64,000 nucleotides of DNA from Acinetobacter oleivorans DR1 (GCF_000196795.1 NC_014259.1:1-64000), one strand, 5' to 3'. Positions 16,643-30,216 are shown, counted from the stretch's first letter. Translations and numbers: made by a program. The notes: generated from the letters alone by a model not told the origin.

Positions 16643-17857
16643 ATGTCAAATTTCTTGCCCGCCGAAGAACAGCTTGCCCTCATCCAACGAGGCACGCACG
16701 AAATTATTTCAGAAGAAGATTTACTGAAAAAGCTCAAAGAGAATCGTCCTCTTAAAATTAAAGCTGGTTTCGACCCTACAGCGCCAGATTTACATTTAGG
16801 ACATACGGTTCTTATTAATAAATTAAAAACCTTCCAAGATTTGGGCCATGAAGTTACCTTCTTAATTGGTGACTATACAGCGATGATCGGTGACCCAACT
16901 GGTAAAAGTGCAACTCGTCCGCCGTTGTCACGTGAACAAGTGGAAGCCAACGCTAAAACTTATCAAGAACAAGTTTTCAAAATATTAGACCCGAATAAAA
17001 CAAAAGTACGTTTTAACTCAGAATGGTTTAATCAAAAATCTGCTGCTGACCTTATTCAGCTAGCAAGTCAGCAAACTGTATCTCGTATGTTAGAGCGTGA
17101 TGACTTTACTAAGCGCTATAGCAATCATCAGCCAATTGCAATTCATGAGTTTTTATATCCTTTAGTTCAAGGTTATGACTCCATTGCGCTTGAAGCTGAC
17201 GTTGAGTTAGGTGGTACAGACCAGACCTTTAACTTACTTATGGGTCGTACTTTACAAAGTCGTTATGGCCAAGAATCGCAAGTGTGTATCACTGTACCGA
17301 TTCTAGAAGGTTTAGATGGCGTAAATAAAATGTCTAAATCTTTAGGTAACTATATTGGTGTATTTGATACACCAGGGGCAATGTACCAAAAAGTTTTATC
17401 AATGCCAGACTCTTTAATTGAACGCTATTTCGATTTATTAAGTTTTAAATCTCTAGATGAGATCAAAGCTTTATTAGAAGAAATTGCTGCTGGTCGTAAT
17501 CCACAAGAAGTAAAGCGTATTCTTGCACTTGAGCTAGTTGAGCGCTTCCATGATGCAGAAGCTGCCGCTAATGCACATAAAAGTGCTGGCAACCTTATTA
17601 CAGAAGGTGAAGTACCAGAAGACACCCCAGAGGTGACTATTTCGCGTGGTGAGTTTGGTGGAGAAATCTTTATTGCCACAATTCTACGTGTAGCTGGATT
17701 AAATCCGAATGCTGCAGCTGCAAAAGATGCAGTAGCTCGCGGTGCAGTAAAAGTTGACTGGAATGCTGTTGATGCTGGTTTCTCTGTAAAAGAAAACGGT
17801 ACTTTCATTATTCAGTCAGGTAAAAAAGCAATTGCACGTGTAACGTTCACTGACTAA
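16643..17857 (+). CDS. tyrS: Tyrosine--tRNA ligase
   Basis: TyrS charges tRNA-Tyr. The 404-residue protein is of the TyrRZ type: HLGH (HIGH motif) at residues 51-54, KMSKS at 229-233, the specificity segment GGTDQTFNLLMGR and a C-terminal S4 RNA-binding domain (GEIFIATILRVAGL... KKAIARVTF). An upstream in-frame ATG at 16625 has no ribosome site, whereas TAGG lies eight bases before the ATG at 16643, and MSNFLPAEEQLA matches relatives. It ends at its own terminator, followed by a parS site. Confidence 0.95.
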   Translation: MSNFLPAEEQLALIQRGTHEIISEEDLLKKLKENRPLKIKAGFDPTAPDLHLGHTVLINKLKTFQDLGHEVTFLIGDYTAMIGDPTGKSATRPPLSREQVEANAKTYQEQVFKILDPNKTKVRFNSEWFNQKSAADLIQLASQQTVSRMLERDDFTKRYSNHQPIAIHEFLYPLVQGYDSIALEADVELGGTDQTFNLLMGRTLQSRYGQESQVCITVPILEGLDGVNKMSKSLGNYIGVFDTPGAMYQKVLSMPDSLIERYFDLLSFKSLDEIKALLEEIAAGRNPQEVKRILALELVERFHDAEAAANAHKSAGNLITEGEVPEDTPEVTISRGEFGGEIFIATILRVAGLNPNAAAAKDAVARGAVKVDWNAVDAGFSVKENGTFIIQSGKKAIARVTFTD

Positions 17858-17874
17858 GAATGTTCTGTAGTGAT

Positions 17875-17900
17875 AAAAAGCAGGAGTAATCCTGCTTTTT
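17875..17900 (+). terminator. Intrinsic terminator of tyrS
   Basis: Stem AAAAAGCAGG (17875-17884) with CCTGCTTTTT (17891-17900), 6-base loop, then more T. Confidence 0.92.
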
Positions 17901-17928
17901 TTATTTAAGGATTAAAAAAACAATTCAA

Positions 17929-17944
17929 CGTTCCACGTGGAACA
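17929..17944. promoter_or_regulatory. parS: parS centromere site between tyrS and rrn
   Basis: CGTTCCACGTGGAACA contains the exact 14-bp core GTTCCACGTGGAAC (17930-17943) seen in recF and mutY. This copy is intergenic, so protein coding cannot explain it. It is a likely ParB binding site. Confidence 0.85.
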
Positions 17945-18040
17945 ATTTATAGATCAGTAATAATGAAAAGTAATCAAAGCAAATAACAAGATAGAGCGAA
18001 ATATAGCTTGAGAGTAGAGTATTTGCTCTAATATTCCTTT

Positions 18041-18171
18041 GGAATCTTTGGAATCTTTGGAATCTTTGGAATCTTTGGAATCTTTGGAATCTTTGGAATC
18101 TTTGGAATCTTTGGAATCTTTGGAATCTTTGGAATCTTTGGAATCTTTGGAATCTTTGGAATCTTTGGAAT
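18041..18171. repeat. Perfect 9-bp tandem repeat, 14.5 copies
   Basis: Fourteen consecutive, identical GGAATCTTT units (18041-18166) plus a partial GGAAT occupy the tyrS-rrn gap. An ATTCC at 18033-18037 can pair with the first GGAAT. The perfect identity suggests recent slippage, so copy number probably varies between strains. A minus-strand reading gives a Ser-Lys-Asp repeat open frame (17954-18223), but a 9-bp unit keeps any frame open, so I do not call a gene. Confidence 0.95.
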
Positions 18172-18363
18172 AGAGAATGCTATATATACCTCTAACGACT
18201 ATATAAGAATAAGAAGACATCAAAAATCTAAGATGAACTGTATTTTCCTAAAAATAAAATTAATAAAAGTGGCGAAAATGCCTAAAAAAAAGCCATATAT
18301 ATCACTTTTTTTGCAAAATAGTAGAAAAAAACGGCACTCAATAGAAAAAGGCTGAAATACCCC

Positions 18364-18391
18364 TTGCAAAGGGATGTTAATCCTCTATAAT
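18364..18391 (+). promoter_or_regulatory. rrn promoter P1
   Basis: TTGCAA (18364-18369) and TATAAT (18386-18391) are 16 bases apart, preceded by AT-rich DNA that could act as an UP element. It lies about 370 bases before 16S. Confidence 0.75.
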
Positions 18392-18526
18392 GCACATCCA
18401 TCGGCGGTGATGCAGATAATAACTTGTTGAAAAACAGTTACTTGGAATTAAGTTGGTTGCTTTAAGTGATAAATTTGATGAGAAGTTGGTTTTGAGAATA
18501 AGTTTTAAAAATATCGAAATTACCTG

Positions 18527-18554
18527 TTGACTTTTAAGAGATTAAGAGTAATAT
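18527..18554 (+). promoter_or_regulatory. rrn promoter P2
   Basis: TTGACT (18527-18532) and TAATAT (18549-18554) are separated by 16 bases, about 210 bases before 16S. Tandem promoters are usual for rrn operons. Confidence 0.6.
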
Positions 18555-18731
18555 AGCCGACCTAGCTTGCTGGTGACGAACCAGGAAGAAGATCATTAAG
18601 AGAATTGAAGAACAACTTGTGTGGATTTTTACTGATTGATTAATCGAAATATTATCATTGATTGATTGGTTTAAATTACTCGAAGTTTATTTGAGCGAAA
18701 TTTAAGTCAGAAAATTGATGAGCCAGAATTG

Positions 18732-18754
18732 GCACCTTGTCTTTAATAAGGTGC
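18732..18754 (+). other. rRNA leader hairpin
   Basis: GCACCTT (18732-18738) pairs with AAGGTGC (18748-18754) just before 16S. This probably belongs to the leader processing structure. Confidence 0.5.
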
Positions 18755-18765
18755 AAAATGATTTT

Positions 18766-20303
<1,538 letters not shown>

Positions 20304-20362
20304 ACGAAAGATTGACGATTGGTAAGAATCCACAACAAGTTGTTCTTCATAGATGTATCTGA

Positions 20363-20439
<77 letters not shown>

Positions 20440-20494
20440 TGACTTTGACTGGTTGAAGTTATAGATAAAAGATACATGACTGATGATGTAAGCT

Positions 20495-20570
20495 GGGGAC
20501 TTAGCTTAGTTGGTAGAGCGCCTGCTTTGCACGCAGGAGGTCAGGAGTTCGACTCTCCTAGTCTCCACCA
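20495..20570 (+). tRNA. alaT: tRNA-Ala (TGC)
   Basis: A 76-base cloverleaf from GGGGACTTAGCTTAG to GTCTCCACCA has encoded CCA and anticodon TGC at 20528-20530. It is the second spacer tRNA. Confidence 0.97.
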
Positions 20571-20932
20571 GAACTTAAGAGAAGTTCGGATTACAGAAAT
20601 TAGTAAATAGAGATTTAGATCTTAGTTTATTAACTTCTGTGATTTAAGTATCACGGTATTAAGCATGACCTGACGAAGGCGTGTTTATTCATTAACAGAT
20701 TGGCAAAATTGAGTCTGAAATAAATTGTTCACTCAAGAGTTTAGATTAAGCAATTAATCTAGATGAATTGAGAACTAGCAAATTAACTGAATCAAGCGTT
20801 TTGGTATATGAATTTAGATTGAAGCTGTACAGTGTTTAAATACACAGGCAACAGATAGTAGCGATGAAGAATCGCACGGACAACACTCACTTGTAAGTGT
20901 TGACGACTGTTTGGGGTTGTATAGTCAAGTAA
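20571..20932 (+). other. Internal transcribed spacer, tRNA-Ala to 23S
   Basis: About 360 bases of AT-rich spacer without coding potential. It includes the 5' half of the 23S processing stem: GTTGTATAGTCAAG around 20926-20939 is complementary to CTTGACTATACAAC at 23807-23820. A smaller hairpin (CAACACT with AGTGTTG, 20881-20902) lies just before it. Confidence 0.8.
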
Positions 20933-23815
<2,883 letters not shown>

Positions 23816-23993
23816 ACAACACCCAAGCAGTTGTATATAAAGCATCAATCGATTCATTAATATGCAAAGCAACTTGATTTAGTTATACGCTTAGCTAAAA
23901 TGAACAAATAAAGTAAGATTCAATCAGCCCATCTGTAAAGATTTGGAAAACGCATCGGCACATTAAGACCAATGCAAGTATCCATACCAGTTG

Positions 23994-24109
23994 TGCTGGC
24001 GACCATAGCAAGAGTGAACCACCTGATCCCTTCCCGAACTCAGAAGTGAAACCTCTTAGCGCTGATGGTAGTGTGGGGTTTCCCATGTGAGAGTAAGTCA
24101 TCGCCAGCT
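23994..24109 (+). rRNA. rrf: 5S ribosomal RNA
   Basis: About 116 bases. The terminal helix GCTGGCGA (from 23995) pairs with TCGCCAGC (to 24108), and the internal CCGAACTCAGAAGTGAAAC is characteristic. It completes the 16S-Ile-Ala-23S-5S order. Confidence 0.95.
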
Positions 24110-24118
24110 CATTATTCT

Positions 24119-24155
24119 AACACCCCGGTCTCGAAAGAAACCGGGGTGTTCTTTT
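24119..24155 (+). terminator. rrn operon terminator
   Basis: An 11-bp perfect G+C-rich stem, AACACCCCGGT (24119-24129) with ACCGGGGTGTT (24140-24150), precedes CTTTT. Confidence 0.93.
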
Positions 24156-24274
24156 GCATGCGCGAGAATTGAATTGATTGAGAAAAAATAAAACTGAAAA
24201 TATTATGAAAGATTCATGCTATAAATAATAAGAAAATTACATACTTAAATATGAATAATAAGGGAAAAGCATCT

Positions 24275-24871
24275 ATGATAATTTATGGTGATGTAGGTTC
24301 GGGTAATTGTTATAAGATTAAACTATTACTTTCCTTATTAAATATTAAACATAGATGGGTCCACATTGATATTTTAAAAAAAGACACTCAAACAGCAGAT
24401 TTTTTATTCTTAAATCCTAATGGAAAAATACCTGTACTGGTTCTAGATGATGGCCGTGTTTTAAGTGAATCTAACGCTATTTTAGGCTATCTGGCGGAGG
24501 GGACAGAGTTTATTGCTACAGATTCCTATACGAAAGCAAAAATGTATCAGTGGATGTTCTTTGAACAGTATAGTCATGAACCATTTATTGCAGTTGCTCG
24601 GTTTATTAATAAATATTTAGGGTTACCACCAGAAAGAATAGAGGAATATCATAATTTACAACCGAAAGGTCATAAAGCACTATCTATTATGGATAAAGTT
24701 TTAGTAGAGCATGACTATCTTATTGGAAATCAATTAACTATTGCTGATATTGCCCTATATGCATACACGCATGTCGCGGAGGAAGGTGGTTTTGATTTGG
24801 AGCTATATCCAAATATTCAAGCGTGGTGCCAAAGAATTCGAAAATATTCAGGTTATGTAGGTATGGGCTAA
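24275..24871 (+). CDS. Glutathione S-transferase family protein
   Basis: This cytoplasmic enzyme should conjugate or reduce with glutathione; the substrate is unknown. The 198-residue protein has a thioredoxin-fold N-terminal domain (IIYGDVGSGNCYKIKLLL; cis-Pro segment GKIPVLVLDDG; glutathione-binding LSESNAILGYLA) and an all-helical C-terminal domain with the N-capping motif LTIADIALYAY. The ATG at 24275 has AGGGAAA seven bases upstream; the earlier in-frame ATG at 24251 has no ribosome site. A terminator follows directly. It stands alone after the rrn operon. Confidence 0.9.
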   Translation: MIIYGDVGSGNCYKIKLLLSLLNIKHRWVHIDILKKDTQTADFLFLNPNGKIPVLVLDDGRVLSESNAILGYLAEGTEFIATDSYTKAKMYQWMFFEQYSHEPFIAVARFINKYLGLPPERIEEYHNLQPKGHKALSIMDKVLVEHDYLIGNQLTIADIALYAYTHVAEEGGFDLELYPNIQAWCQRIRKYSGYVGMG

Positions 24872-24873
24872 TT

Positions 24874-24903
24874 AAAAAAGGACTCTATTAAGAGTCCTTT
24901 TTT
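24874..24903. terminator. Bidirectional terminator between GST and outer-membrane protein
   Basis: The 13-bp stem A6-GGACTCT with AGAGTCC-T6 and a 4-base loop can end both converging genes. Confidence 0.92.
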
Positions 24904-24935
24904 ATATAGGAAGGAAATTTCGAACCCGTGCCAAG

Positions 24936-25643
24936 TTAGAAATGGGCTTCTAAACCGACATAAGGACCCTTAAATTCAAATTTAAGATCATTATTATCGT
25001 AGTCATCTAAATCAATATTGAGTACGCGATATCCTGCTGTTAAACCAAGATCAATGAGTAGATTATCTGCAAATTTATATTTTACTTCTGCTAATGCATC
25101 TGTGATTCGTGCATCATCAAAGTTTGTATAAGTTGCTTCACCTTTAGCACTTAAGCCTGTAAATGGAAGTTTGACTTCACCAGATAAATAAGCAATAGGA
25201 TATGTTTTATCAATATCCACGCGTTTACCAGTATAAGCAGTAATATCACCATTTAGTACAGTTGCACCAAGCCCAGCATCTACACTCACAATATTGTCTA
25301 GTAACTCATAATAGAGAATAAAATCGCTATGATCTAAATCAACTTTATAGTTAGCTTGACCTAGAGTTTCTGATTTAGTTTGAGTATCTAAATTTACATA
25401 ACGTATTTTTGCATTTGGAATAAATGGGATTGGGTGTTCTATTGCCAATGAGAGTTGAGCACTACCTTTTTGATCTAGATCTTGATCATCAGGAAATTGA
25501 GAAGACATATTCGCTTTACCATCGTAAAACCAGTAGCCGACATCTCCCTTTACTCCAACAAAATCTGCTTGAGCAAGGCCACTTAAGCCCATCCCGAGCG
25601 TTAATAAAGATATTTTTAATATTTTCACTTTGAACATCCGCAT
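24936..25643 (-). CDS. Outer-membrane beta-barrel protein (TIGR04219-like)
   Basis: The precursor has a signal peptide ending GLAQA, then DFVGVKGDVGYWFYDG, which matches the start of the TIGR04219 barrel family as I know it. Alternating hydrophobic strands with many aromatic and acidic turns (for example AKIRYVNLDTQT and LRVLNIDLDDYDNNDL-type turns) and a C-terminal Phe (YVGLEAHF) fit an outer-membrane barrel of about 10-12 strands. Function unknown. The start is uncertain: ATGs at 25667, 25643 and 25637 all lack a strong ribosome site; 25643 gives a 26-residue signal peptide. Confidence 0.78.
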   Translation of the reverse strand: MRMFKVKILKISLLTLGMGLSGLAQADFVGVKGDVGYWFYDGKANMSSQFPDDQDLDQKGSAQLSLAIEHPIPFIPNAKIRYVNLDTQTKSETLGQANYKVDLDHSDFILYYELLDNIVSVDAGLGATVLNGDITAYTGKRVDIDKTYPIAYLSGEVKLPFTGLSAKGEATYTNFDDARITDALAEVKYKFADNLLIDLGLTAGYRVLNIDLDDYDNNDLKFEFKGPYVGLEAHF

Positions 25644-26278
25644 AAAAGAAATCTTTGAACGCATCATATAGACATCTTGCTACAGATGCATTGATAAAAA
25701 ATATGAGGGTGAAGCACATATTATTAATAATTTTTCTAAGCTAGATAAAATATTAATTATTTCAAATAATTAATATTTAACGTTTTCATTTGAATGACAT
25801 TAGCCCTCTACAGATTTTAGTATAAATTTTGTCATCTAAAAAATGGGTATTATCAAATTTTAATTGGAAATTGAGCAAGAAATTAATGGATAAGTCGAGT
25901 AATTAAATAGATCTTTTTAGTGTTTGGAAGAAAATGTCATTGAACAATATTGTCTGACTATTTGATTTAAACTTAAAGATTAGCTGAAAAATAACCAATT
26001 GTGAAAAAAACTTAAAAAATTCGTAAAATTTCTGATGGAAATTACAGTAAAAAGAAATAAAAACAGGTATTGTTCAGCTATATAGGGGCAAAAAATGGAC
26101 AAAAATCTTTAAGGAAGAATTTTCTATTTTTGCTTGTTTGAAATGAAAATAAAAATACTCACAAGGTGCCTTTTATTCTCAATCAAACACAAAAGTATTC
26201 TTTGGTTCTTTTTTTGCATGCGGAATAACAATCAACAATAGCAGTAAAAATAAGCAATCTTTTAACATTAGGTGTTTT
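25644..26278. other. AT-rich divergent intergenic region
   Basis: About 635 bases between two divergent genes hold no convincing open frame. It contains a perfect A/T-only inverted repeat, with 14-bp arms at 25748-25761 and 25765-25778 around a 3-base loop, about 105 bases upstream of the barrel gene. Promoters for both neighbours must lie here but I cannot place them. Confidence 0.6.
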
Positions 26279-27757
26279 ATGACAGATTCTCGTGAAAACT
26301 GGACGTCACGATCTGGTTTTATTATTGCAGCCGTTGGTTCGGCTGTAGGCTTAGGTAATATTTGGCGCTTTCCATACGTTGCTTATGAAAATGGTGGTGG
26401 TGCGTTTCTTATTCCTTATCTATTGGCACTCATTACTGCTGGTTTACCGTTACTATTTTTAGATTATGCGGTCGGTCATCGTAGTACTGGTTCACCTCCA
26501 AAAGCATATCGGGCCTTATTTAAAGGTGGAGAAACATTAGGATGGTGGCAGGTTTGTGTCTGTATCATTATTGGTTTGTATTATGCGAGCGTTTTGACAT
26601 GGGCAGGTAGTTACGTTTACTTCTCTATTGGTCAAATGTGGGGAAGTGATCCGGAAGGTTTCTTCTTTAATACCTACCTACAAACCTCAAAAGCGACTGG
26701 TTTTGATTTACAGTTTGTAAGTCATTTATTCTGGCCGATTGTTGGAATTTGGGCACTTACTTTAATCATTCTTTATGGTGGGGTGAAAAAGGGTGTGGAA
26801 TTATCCAATAAAATTTTCATGCCATTATTATTCATTCTCTTCACTATTTTGGTGATTCAGTCATTGCGTTTACCTGGTGCAGTTCAAGGTTTAAATGCAT
26901 TCTTTACGCCAAACTGGTCAGCAATGATGGACTATAAAGTATGGTTAGCCGCTTATGGTCATACTTTCTTTTCATTATCTGTTGGTTTCGGGATCATGGT
27001 TACCTATGCATCTTATTTAAAACCAAAAACGAATTTAACTGGTTCTGGCTTAATCGTTGGTTTTGCAAATGCATCAACTGAGATTTTGGCAGGGATTGGT
27101 ATTTTTGCTGCTCTTGGTTTTATGGCACATGCAGCGGGTACTGATGTTAAAGATGTCGTGAGTGGCGGAATTGGATTAGCATTTATCGCATTCCCTAAAA
27201 TTATTTCAAGCTTAGGTGCAGGGGCTGATTTATTTGGTCTTTTATTCTTCTCTTCACTTTTCGTCGCAGGTATTTCTTCGATGGTTAGTATTTTGGAAGT
27301 GCCTATTGCAGCAATGCAAGATAAGTTGAAATGGGGCCGTAAAAAAGCTGTAACGATTATTGGTGGTGGTAGTGCACTTGTATCAATTATTTTATTCTCA
27401 AGTGTAAATGCAATTAAGCTGGTTGATATTGTTGATCACTTTATTAATAACATCGGTATTATCGGTGGTGCATTAATATCAATTATTAGCGTAGCTTGGT
27501 TTAAACGTTCAGCGCTTAAAGAACTTAGTGACCATATAAATCGTATCTCAACCATTCAAGTTGGTAAGGGATGGGATTTCACTTTAACGGTTATTACATC
27601 TTTAATCTTGTTAACTACACTCTGTATGACTGTTTTTAATTTGATCAAAAATGGCTATGATACTTATAGTATGAGCTTACAAGGTGTATTCGGCTGGGGC
27701 AGTGTGATTTTCTGTGCGGTCGTTGCAATCGTGCTAAGCAAAATGAAAGATCGCTAG
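26279..27757 (+). CDS. Sodium-dependent transporter, NSS/SNF family
   Basis: A 492-residue inner-membrane symporter of the neurotransmitter:sodium symporter family, which imports amino acids or related solutes with Na+. The diagnostic first helix GSAVGLGNIWRFPYVAYENGG carries the unwound sodium and substrate-binding segment. About 11-12 hydrophobic segments follow, including the SFGIMVTYASYLKP-like block in helix 6-7. The substrate cannot be read from sequence, but the next gene is a MetS-like small subunit, which in other bacteria goes with methionine/alanine importers. An AGGTG ribosome site precedes the ATG. Confidence 0.92.
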   Translation: MTDSRENWTSRSGFIIAAVGSAVGLGNIWRFPYVAYENGGGAFLIPYLLALITAGLPLLFLDYAVGHRSTGSPPKAYRALFKGGETLGWWQVCVCIIIGLYYASVLTWAGSYVYFSIGQMWGSDPEGFFFNTYLQTSKATGFDLQFVSHLFWPIVGIWALTLIILYGGVKKGVELSNKIFMPLLFILFTILVIQSLRLPGAVQGLNAFFTPNWSAMMDYKVWLAAYGHTFFSLSVGFGIMVTYASYLKPKTNLTGSGLIVGFANASTEILAGIGIFAALGFMAHAAGTDVKDVVSGGIGLAFIAFPKIISSLGAGADLFGLLFFSSLFVAGISSMVSILEVPIAAMQDKLKWGRKKAVTIIGGGSALVSIILFSSVNAIKLVDIVDHFINNIGIIGGALISIISVAWFKRSALKELSDHINRISTIQVGKGWDFTLTVITSLILLTTLCMTVFNLIKNGYDTYSMSLQGVFGWGSVIFCAVVAIVLSKMKDR

Positions 27758-27769
27758 GAGGATAAAATA

Positions 27770-27913
27770 ATGAATACTTCGGCAATCGTGATGATGGTGA
27801 TTTCGATGGTGTTTTTATGGGGTGGGTTGGCTTTATCCATTCTACATTTATCGAAACATCCTGAAGAGTTAGATGACGTTTTAGAAGATGTAAAAGATCA
27901 GCATACGCTTTGA
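27770..27913 (+). CDS. MetS-like small subunit of the NSS transporter
   Basis: This 47-residue frame starts MNTSAIVMMVISMVFLWGG and has one membrane segment (about 5-27) followed by an acidic tail (PEELDDVLEDVKDQ). It resembles the methionine/alanine importer small subunit MetS, which is encoded next to an NSS transporter and needed for its activity in corynebacteria. The gene starts 12 bases after the transporter stop; its TAGGAGGA ribosome site overlaps that stop codon, so translational coupling is likely. It is easy to miss because of its length. Confidence 0.85.
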   Translation: MNTSAIVMMVISMVFLWGGLALSILHLSKHPEELDDVLEDVKDQHTL

Positions 27914-27925
27914 TGCTGATCTAAT

Positions 27926-27954
27926 AAAAAGCAGGCTTTAAGCCTGCTTTTTTT
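27926..27954. terminator. Bidirectional terminator after the NSS operon and rsmB
   Basis: A5-GCAGGCTT with AAGCCTGC-T7 forms a near-perfect hairpin. It lies between the small subunit (plus) and rsmB (minus). Confidence 0.9.
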
Positions 27955-29257
27955 ATGCAATTTTTTGAATTTTACAATAATAAAATCCATCGCCAGACTG
28001 TGCTTGCGGTAATAATTGTCGGCCATGAATTTGTTCAAGTCCCCAATTCGCTTCAATCTTAATTTCTTTTGCATCACTATGTTCTGCAAAGAAATTTATC
28101 ATCTGCTGTTCATTTTCAGCTTTTAAAACTGAACAGGTAATATAGAGCAATGTGCCTCCAACGTTGAGTTGTTGCCACATGTGTTCCAAAATTTGCTTTT
28201 GCAGTTCAATCGTTTGAGCTATGTCGCTAGATTGGCGCAATAGGCGTATGTCAGGATGACGACGAATAACGCCTGTAGCGGAGCAAGGTGCATCGAGCAC
28301 AATACAATCTACTGGTTCTGCGGGAACCCATTGGGTTGCATCGGCTGCCAAAATTTCTGTTTGACTTTGATCAAGTGCTAAGCGGTTTAAATTTTCAGTT
28401 ACACGGATTAAACGATTAGAATCTTGGTCAATAGCAATGAGCTGAGCCGGTTTAAACTTTTCGAGTAAATGAGCTGTTTTTCCACCGGGAGCTGCACAGG
28501 CATCAATTACTGTTTTATTATTTAGATCTGGCAATAATATTACACATAGTTGAGCATGTTCATCTTGTACAGAAAACCATCCCTCTTCAAAGCCGGGTAG
28601 CTGGGTAATTTGTACAGATTGTTCAAGAACAATACCTGCTTCAGACAGAGTACAAGCACGGGCCTGAATATCTAGACTTTGTAATTTTGCTAAATAAGCA
28701 TCACGACCAATATGACGTTGGTTAACTCGTAAGGTTAAAGGTGCGACTTGTTTTAATGATTGGCAAAGAGATTCAGTTTGTTCTCCCCAATCCTTTTTTA
28801 ACCTTTTGAAAAGCCAACTTGGTAAGCCATGCGCTTGCTGTAAACCTTGCTGAAAGTCATCAGTTTCACGAGTAGCTCGGCGCAAAATAGCATTCACAAT
28901 ACCGCCGAGTGCAGGAAATCCAAGTTGTTTGGTGGCATCTACTGTTTCTGATATGGCAGCGTGCGCTGCAATACGCGTGCATAAAACTTGATAAAGCCCA
29001 ACATACAGACAGGTTTCAACAGTTTCATTATTTAACGGTTTGCTGAGCAAAGGTAGGCTAATTGATTTAAGTGCAAACCATTGGCGGAGCGTACCTAGAA
29101 CAAGTTCATGAAATAGTGCGCGATCACGTTCTGCAACTTGATTCAGCTGTGTATTTAAAATACTAGCAAGTGATTGCCCTTGCTGGACTTTTAATAACGT
29201 CTGAACGACTTGAGCACGTAAGTTAAATCGTGACGAATTTGATGAAACCTGACTCAT
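27953..29257 (-). CDS. rsmB: 16S rRNA (cytosine-967-C5)-methyltransferase RsmB
   Basis: RsmB methylates C967 of 16S rRNA using S-adenosylmethionine. The 434-residue protein has an N-terminal NusB-like RNA-binding domain (about 10-140) and a Rossmann methyltransferase domain with the SAM motif DACAAPGGKT, the motif IV DAPCSATGVIRRHPD and the motif VI TCSVLKAENEQQ, whose Cys residues are the release and nucleophilic cysteines of the family. Its ATG overlaps the fmt stop by four bases (ATGA), so the two are translated together. Confidence 0.96.
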   Translation of the reverse strand: MSQVSSNSSRFNLRAQVVQTLLKVQQGQSLASILNTQLNQVAERDRALFHELVLGTLRQWFALKSISLPLLSKPLNNETVETCLYVGLYQVLCTRIAAHAAISETVDATKQLGFPALGGIVNAILRRATRETDDFQQGLQQAHGLPSWLFKRLKKDWGEQTESLCQSLKQVAPLTLRVNQRHIGRDAYLAKLQSLDIQARACTLSEAGIVLEQSVQITQLPGFEEGWFSVQDEHAQLCVILLPDLNNKTVIDACAAPGGKTAHLLEKFKPAQLIAIDQDSNRLIRVTENLNRLALDQSQTEILAADATQWVPAEPVDCIVLDAPCSATGVIRRHPDIRLLRQSSDIAQTIELQKQILEHMWQQLNVGGTLLYITCSVLKAENEQQMINFFAEHSDAKEIKIEANWGLEQIHGRQLLPQAQSGDGFYYCKIQKIA

Positions 29258-30216
29258 GGTAGAATTTGTCCTACGTGAAGTTTTTGAGTTTGTGCAATTT
29301 GTTGTGCATTCATTGCTTTACCACCCGGCCATTGCACGCTGGTCAGACAAATAAAAGAGTTTTGGCCACAAGCAACATGTACGCCCTGTTTATCAATCGC
29401 GATAATTTCACCAGCTTGGGCATTTGCTTGGTTCTGAGTAGATGTGGTTGAGTTCCAAACACGCAAAGCATTATTTTCATCTAACTGAATGAATGCAACT
29501 GGCCAAGGGTTGAACGCACGAATATTTCGGTCAAGTTGAACAGCATCATTTGACCAGTCAATACGAGCTTCTGATTTCACTAACTTATGTGCATAGACAG
29601 TTAGGCTTTCATCTTGAACTTCACGTTCTGCCAAATATTTTTTTAGCGTTTCTTCTGACTCGAGTACGTCACAAATTGCTGTTGCGCCTTGAGCTGCGAG
29701 TTTGTCATGTAAAGTCGCTGATGTATCTTCGGCTGTGATGGGACAGTAGGTTTTATACATCATATCGCCTGTATCTAAACCAGCAGCCATTTGCATGATT
29801 GTGATTCCGGTTTCTTCATCACCTGTTGCAATCGCACGCTGAATTGGTGCTGCACCGCGCCAACGTGGTAATAATGAGCCGTGGATATTTAAACAGCCAT
29901 ATTTAGGCATATCTAGCACAGCTTGTGGAAGAATTAAGCCATAGGCTGCAACGACCATCACATCGGCACCTAAAGCTGCAAGTTCTTGTTGGGCTGCGAG
30001 CCCTTCTTCTGTAGATGCTTTAAAGTGAAGTGGTTGATAAACAGGGATACCATGTTCAAGCGCAAGCTGTTTTACAGGAGATGGCGTTAGTTTTTGTCCA
30101 CGGCCTGCTTTACGATCTGGCTGGGTGTAAACGGCGATAATTTCATGGGAAGTTTTTAATAATGCCGCCAATGCTGTTGCAGCAAATTCGGGGGTGCCAG
30201 CAAAAATAATTTTCAC
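29254..30216 (-). CDS. fmt: Methionyl-tRNA formyltransferase
   Basis: Fmt transfers the formyl group from 10-formyl-THF to Met-tRNA-fMet for initiation. The 320-residue protein has the formyltransferase domain with catalytic residues Asn110, His112 (NIHGSLLPRWRGAAPIQ) and Asp148 (GLDTGD), and a C-terminal OB-like domain. The usual partner def is not upstream here; fmt leads directly into rsmB with a 4-base overlap. Confidence 0.97.
   Translation of the reverse strand: MKIIFAGTPEFAATALAALLKTSHEIIAVYTQPDRKAGRGQKLTPSPVKQLALEHGIPVYQPLHFKASTEEGLAAQQELAALGADVMVVAAYGLILPQAVLDMPKYGCLNIHGSLLPRWRGAAPIQRAIATGDEETGITIMQMAAGLDTGDMMYKTYCPITAEDTSATLHDKLAAQGATAICDVLESEETLKKYLAEREVQDESLTVYAHKLVKSEARIDWSNDAVQLDRNIRAFNPWPVAFIQLDENNALRVWNSTTSTQNQANAQAGEIIAIDKQGVHVACGQNSFICLTSVQWPGGKAMNAQQIAQTQKLHVGQILP

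Noticed and set aside
18041..18171. CRISPR-like array
   Set aside because: The units are 9 bp, directly abutting and without spacers.
17954..18223. Minus-strand open frame with many Ser-Lys-Asp repeats
   Set aside because: It is produced by the 9-bp tandem repeat, whose length keeps a frame open; no ribosome site or family support.
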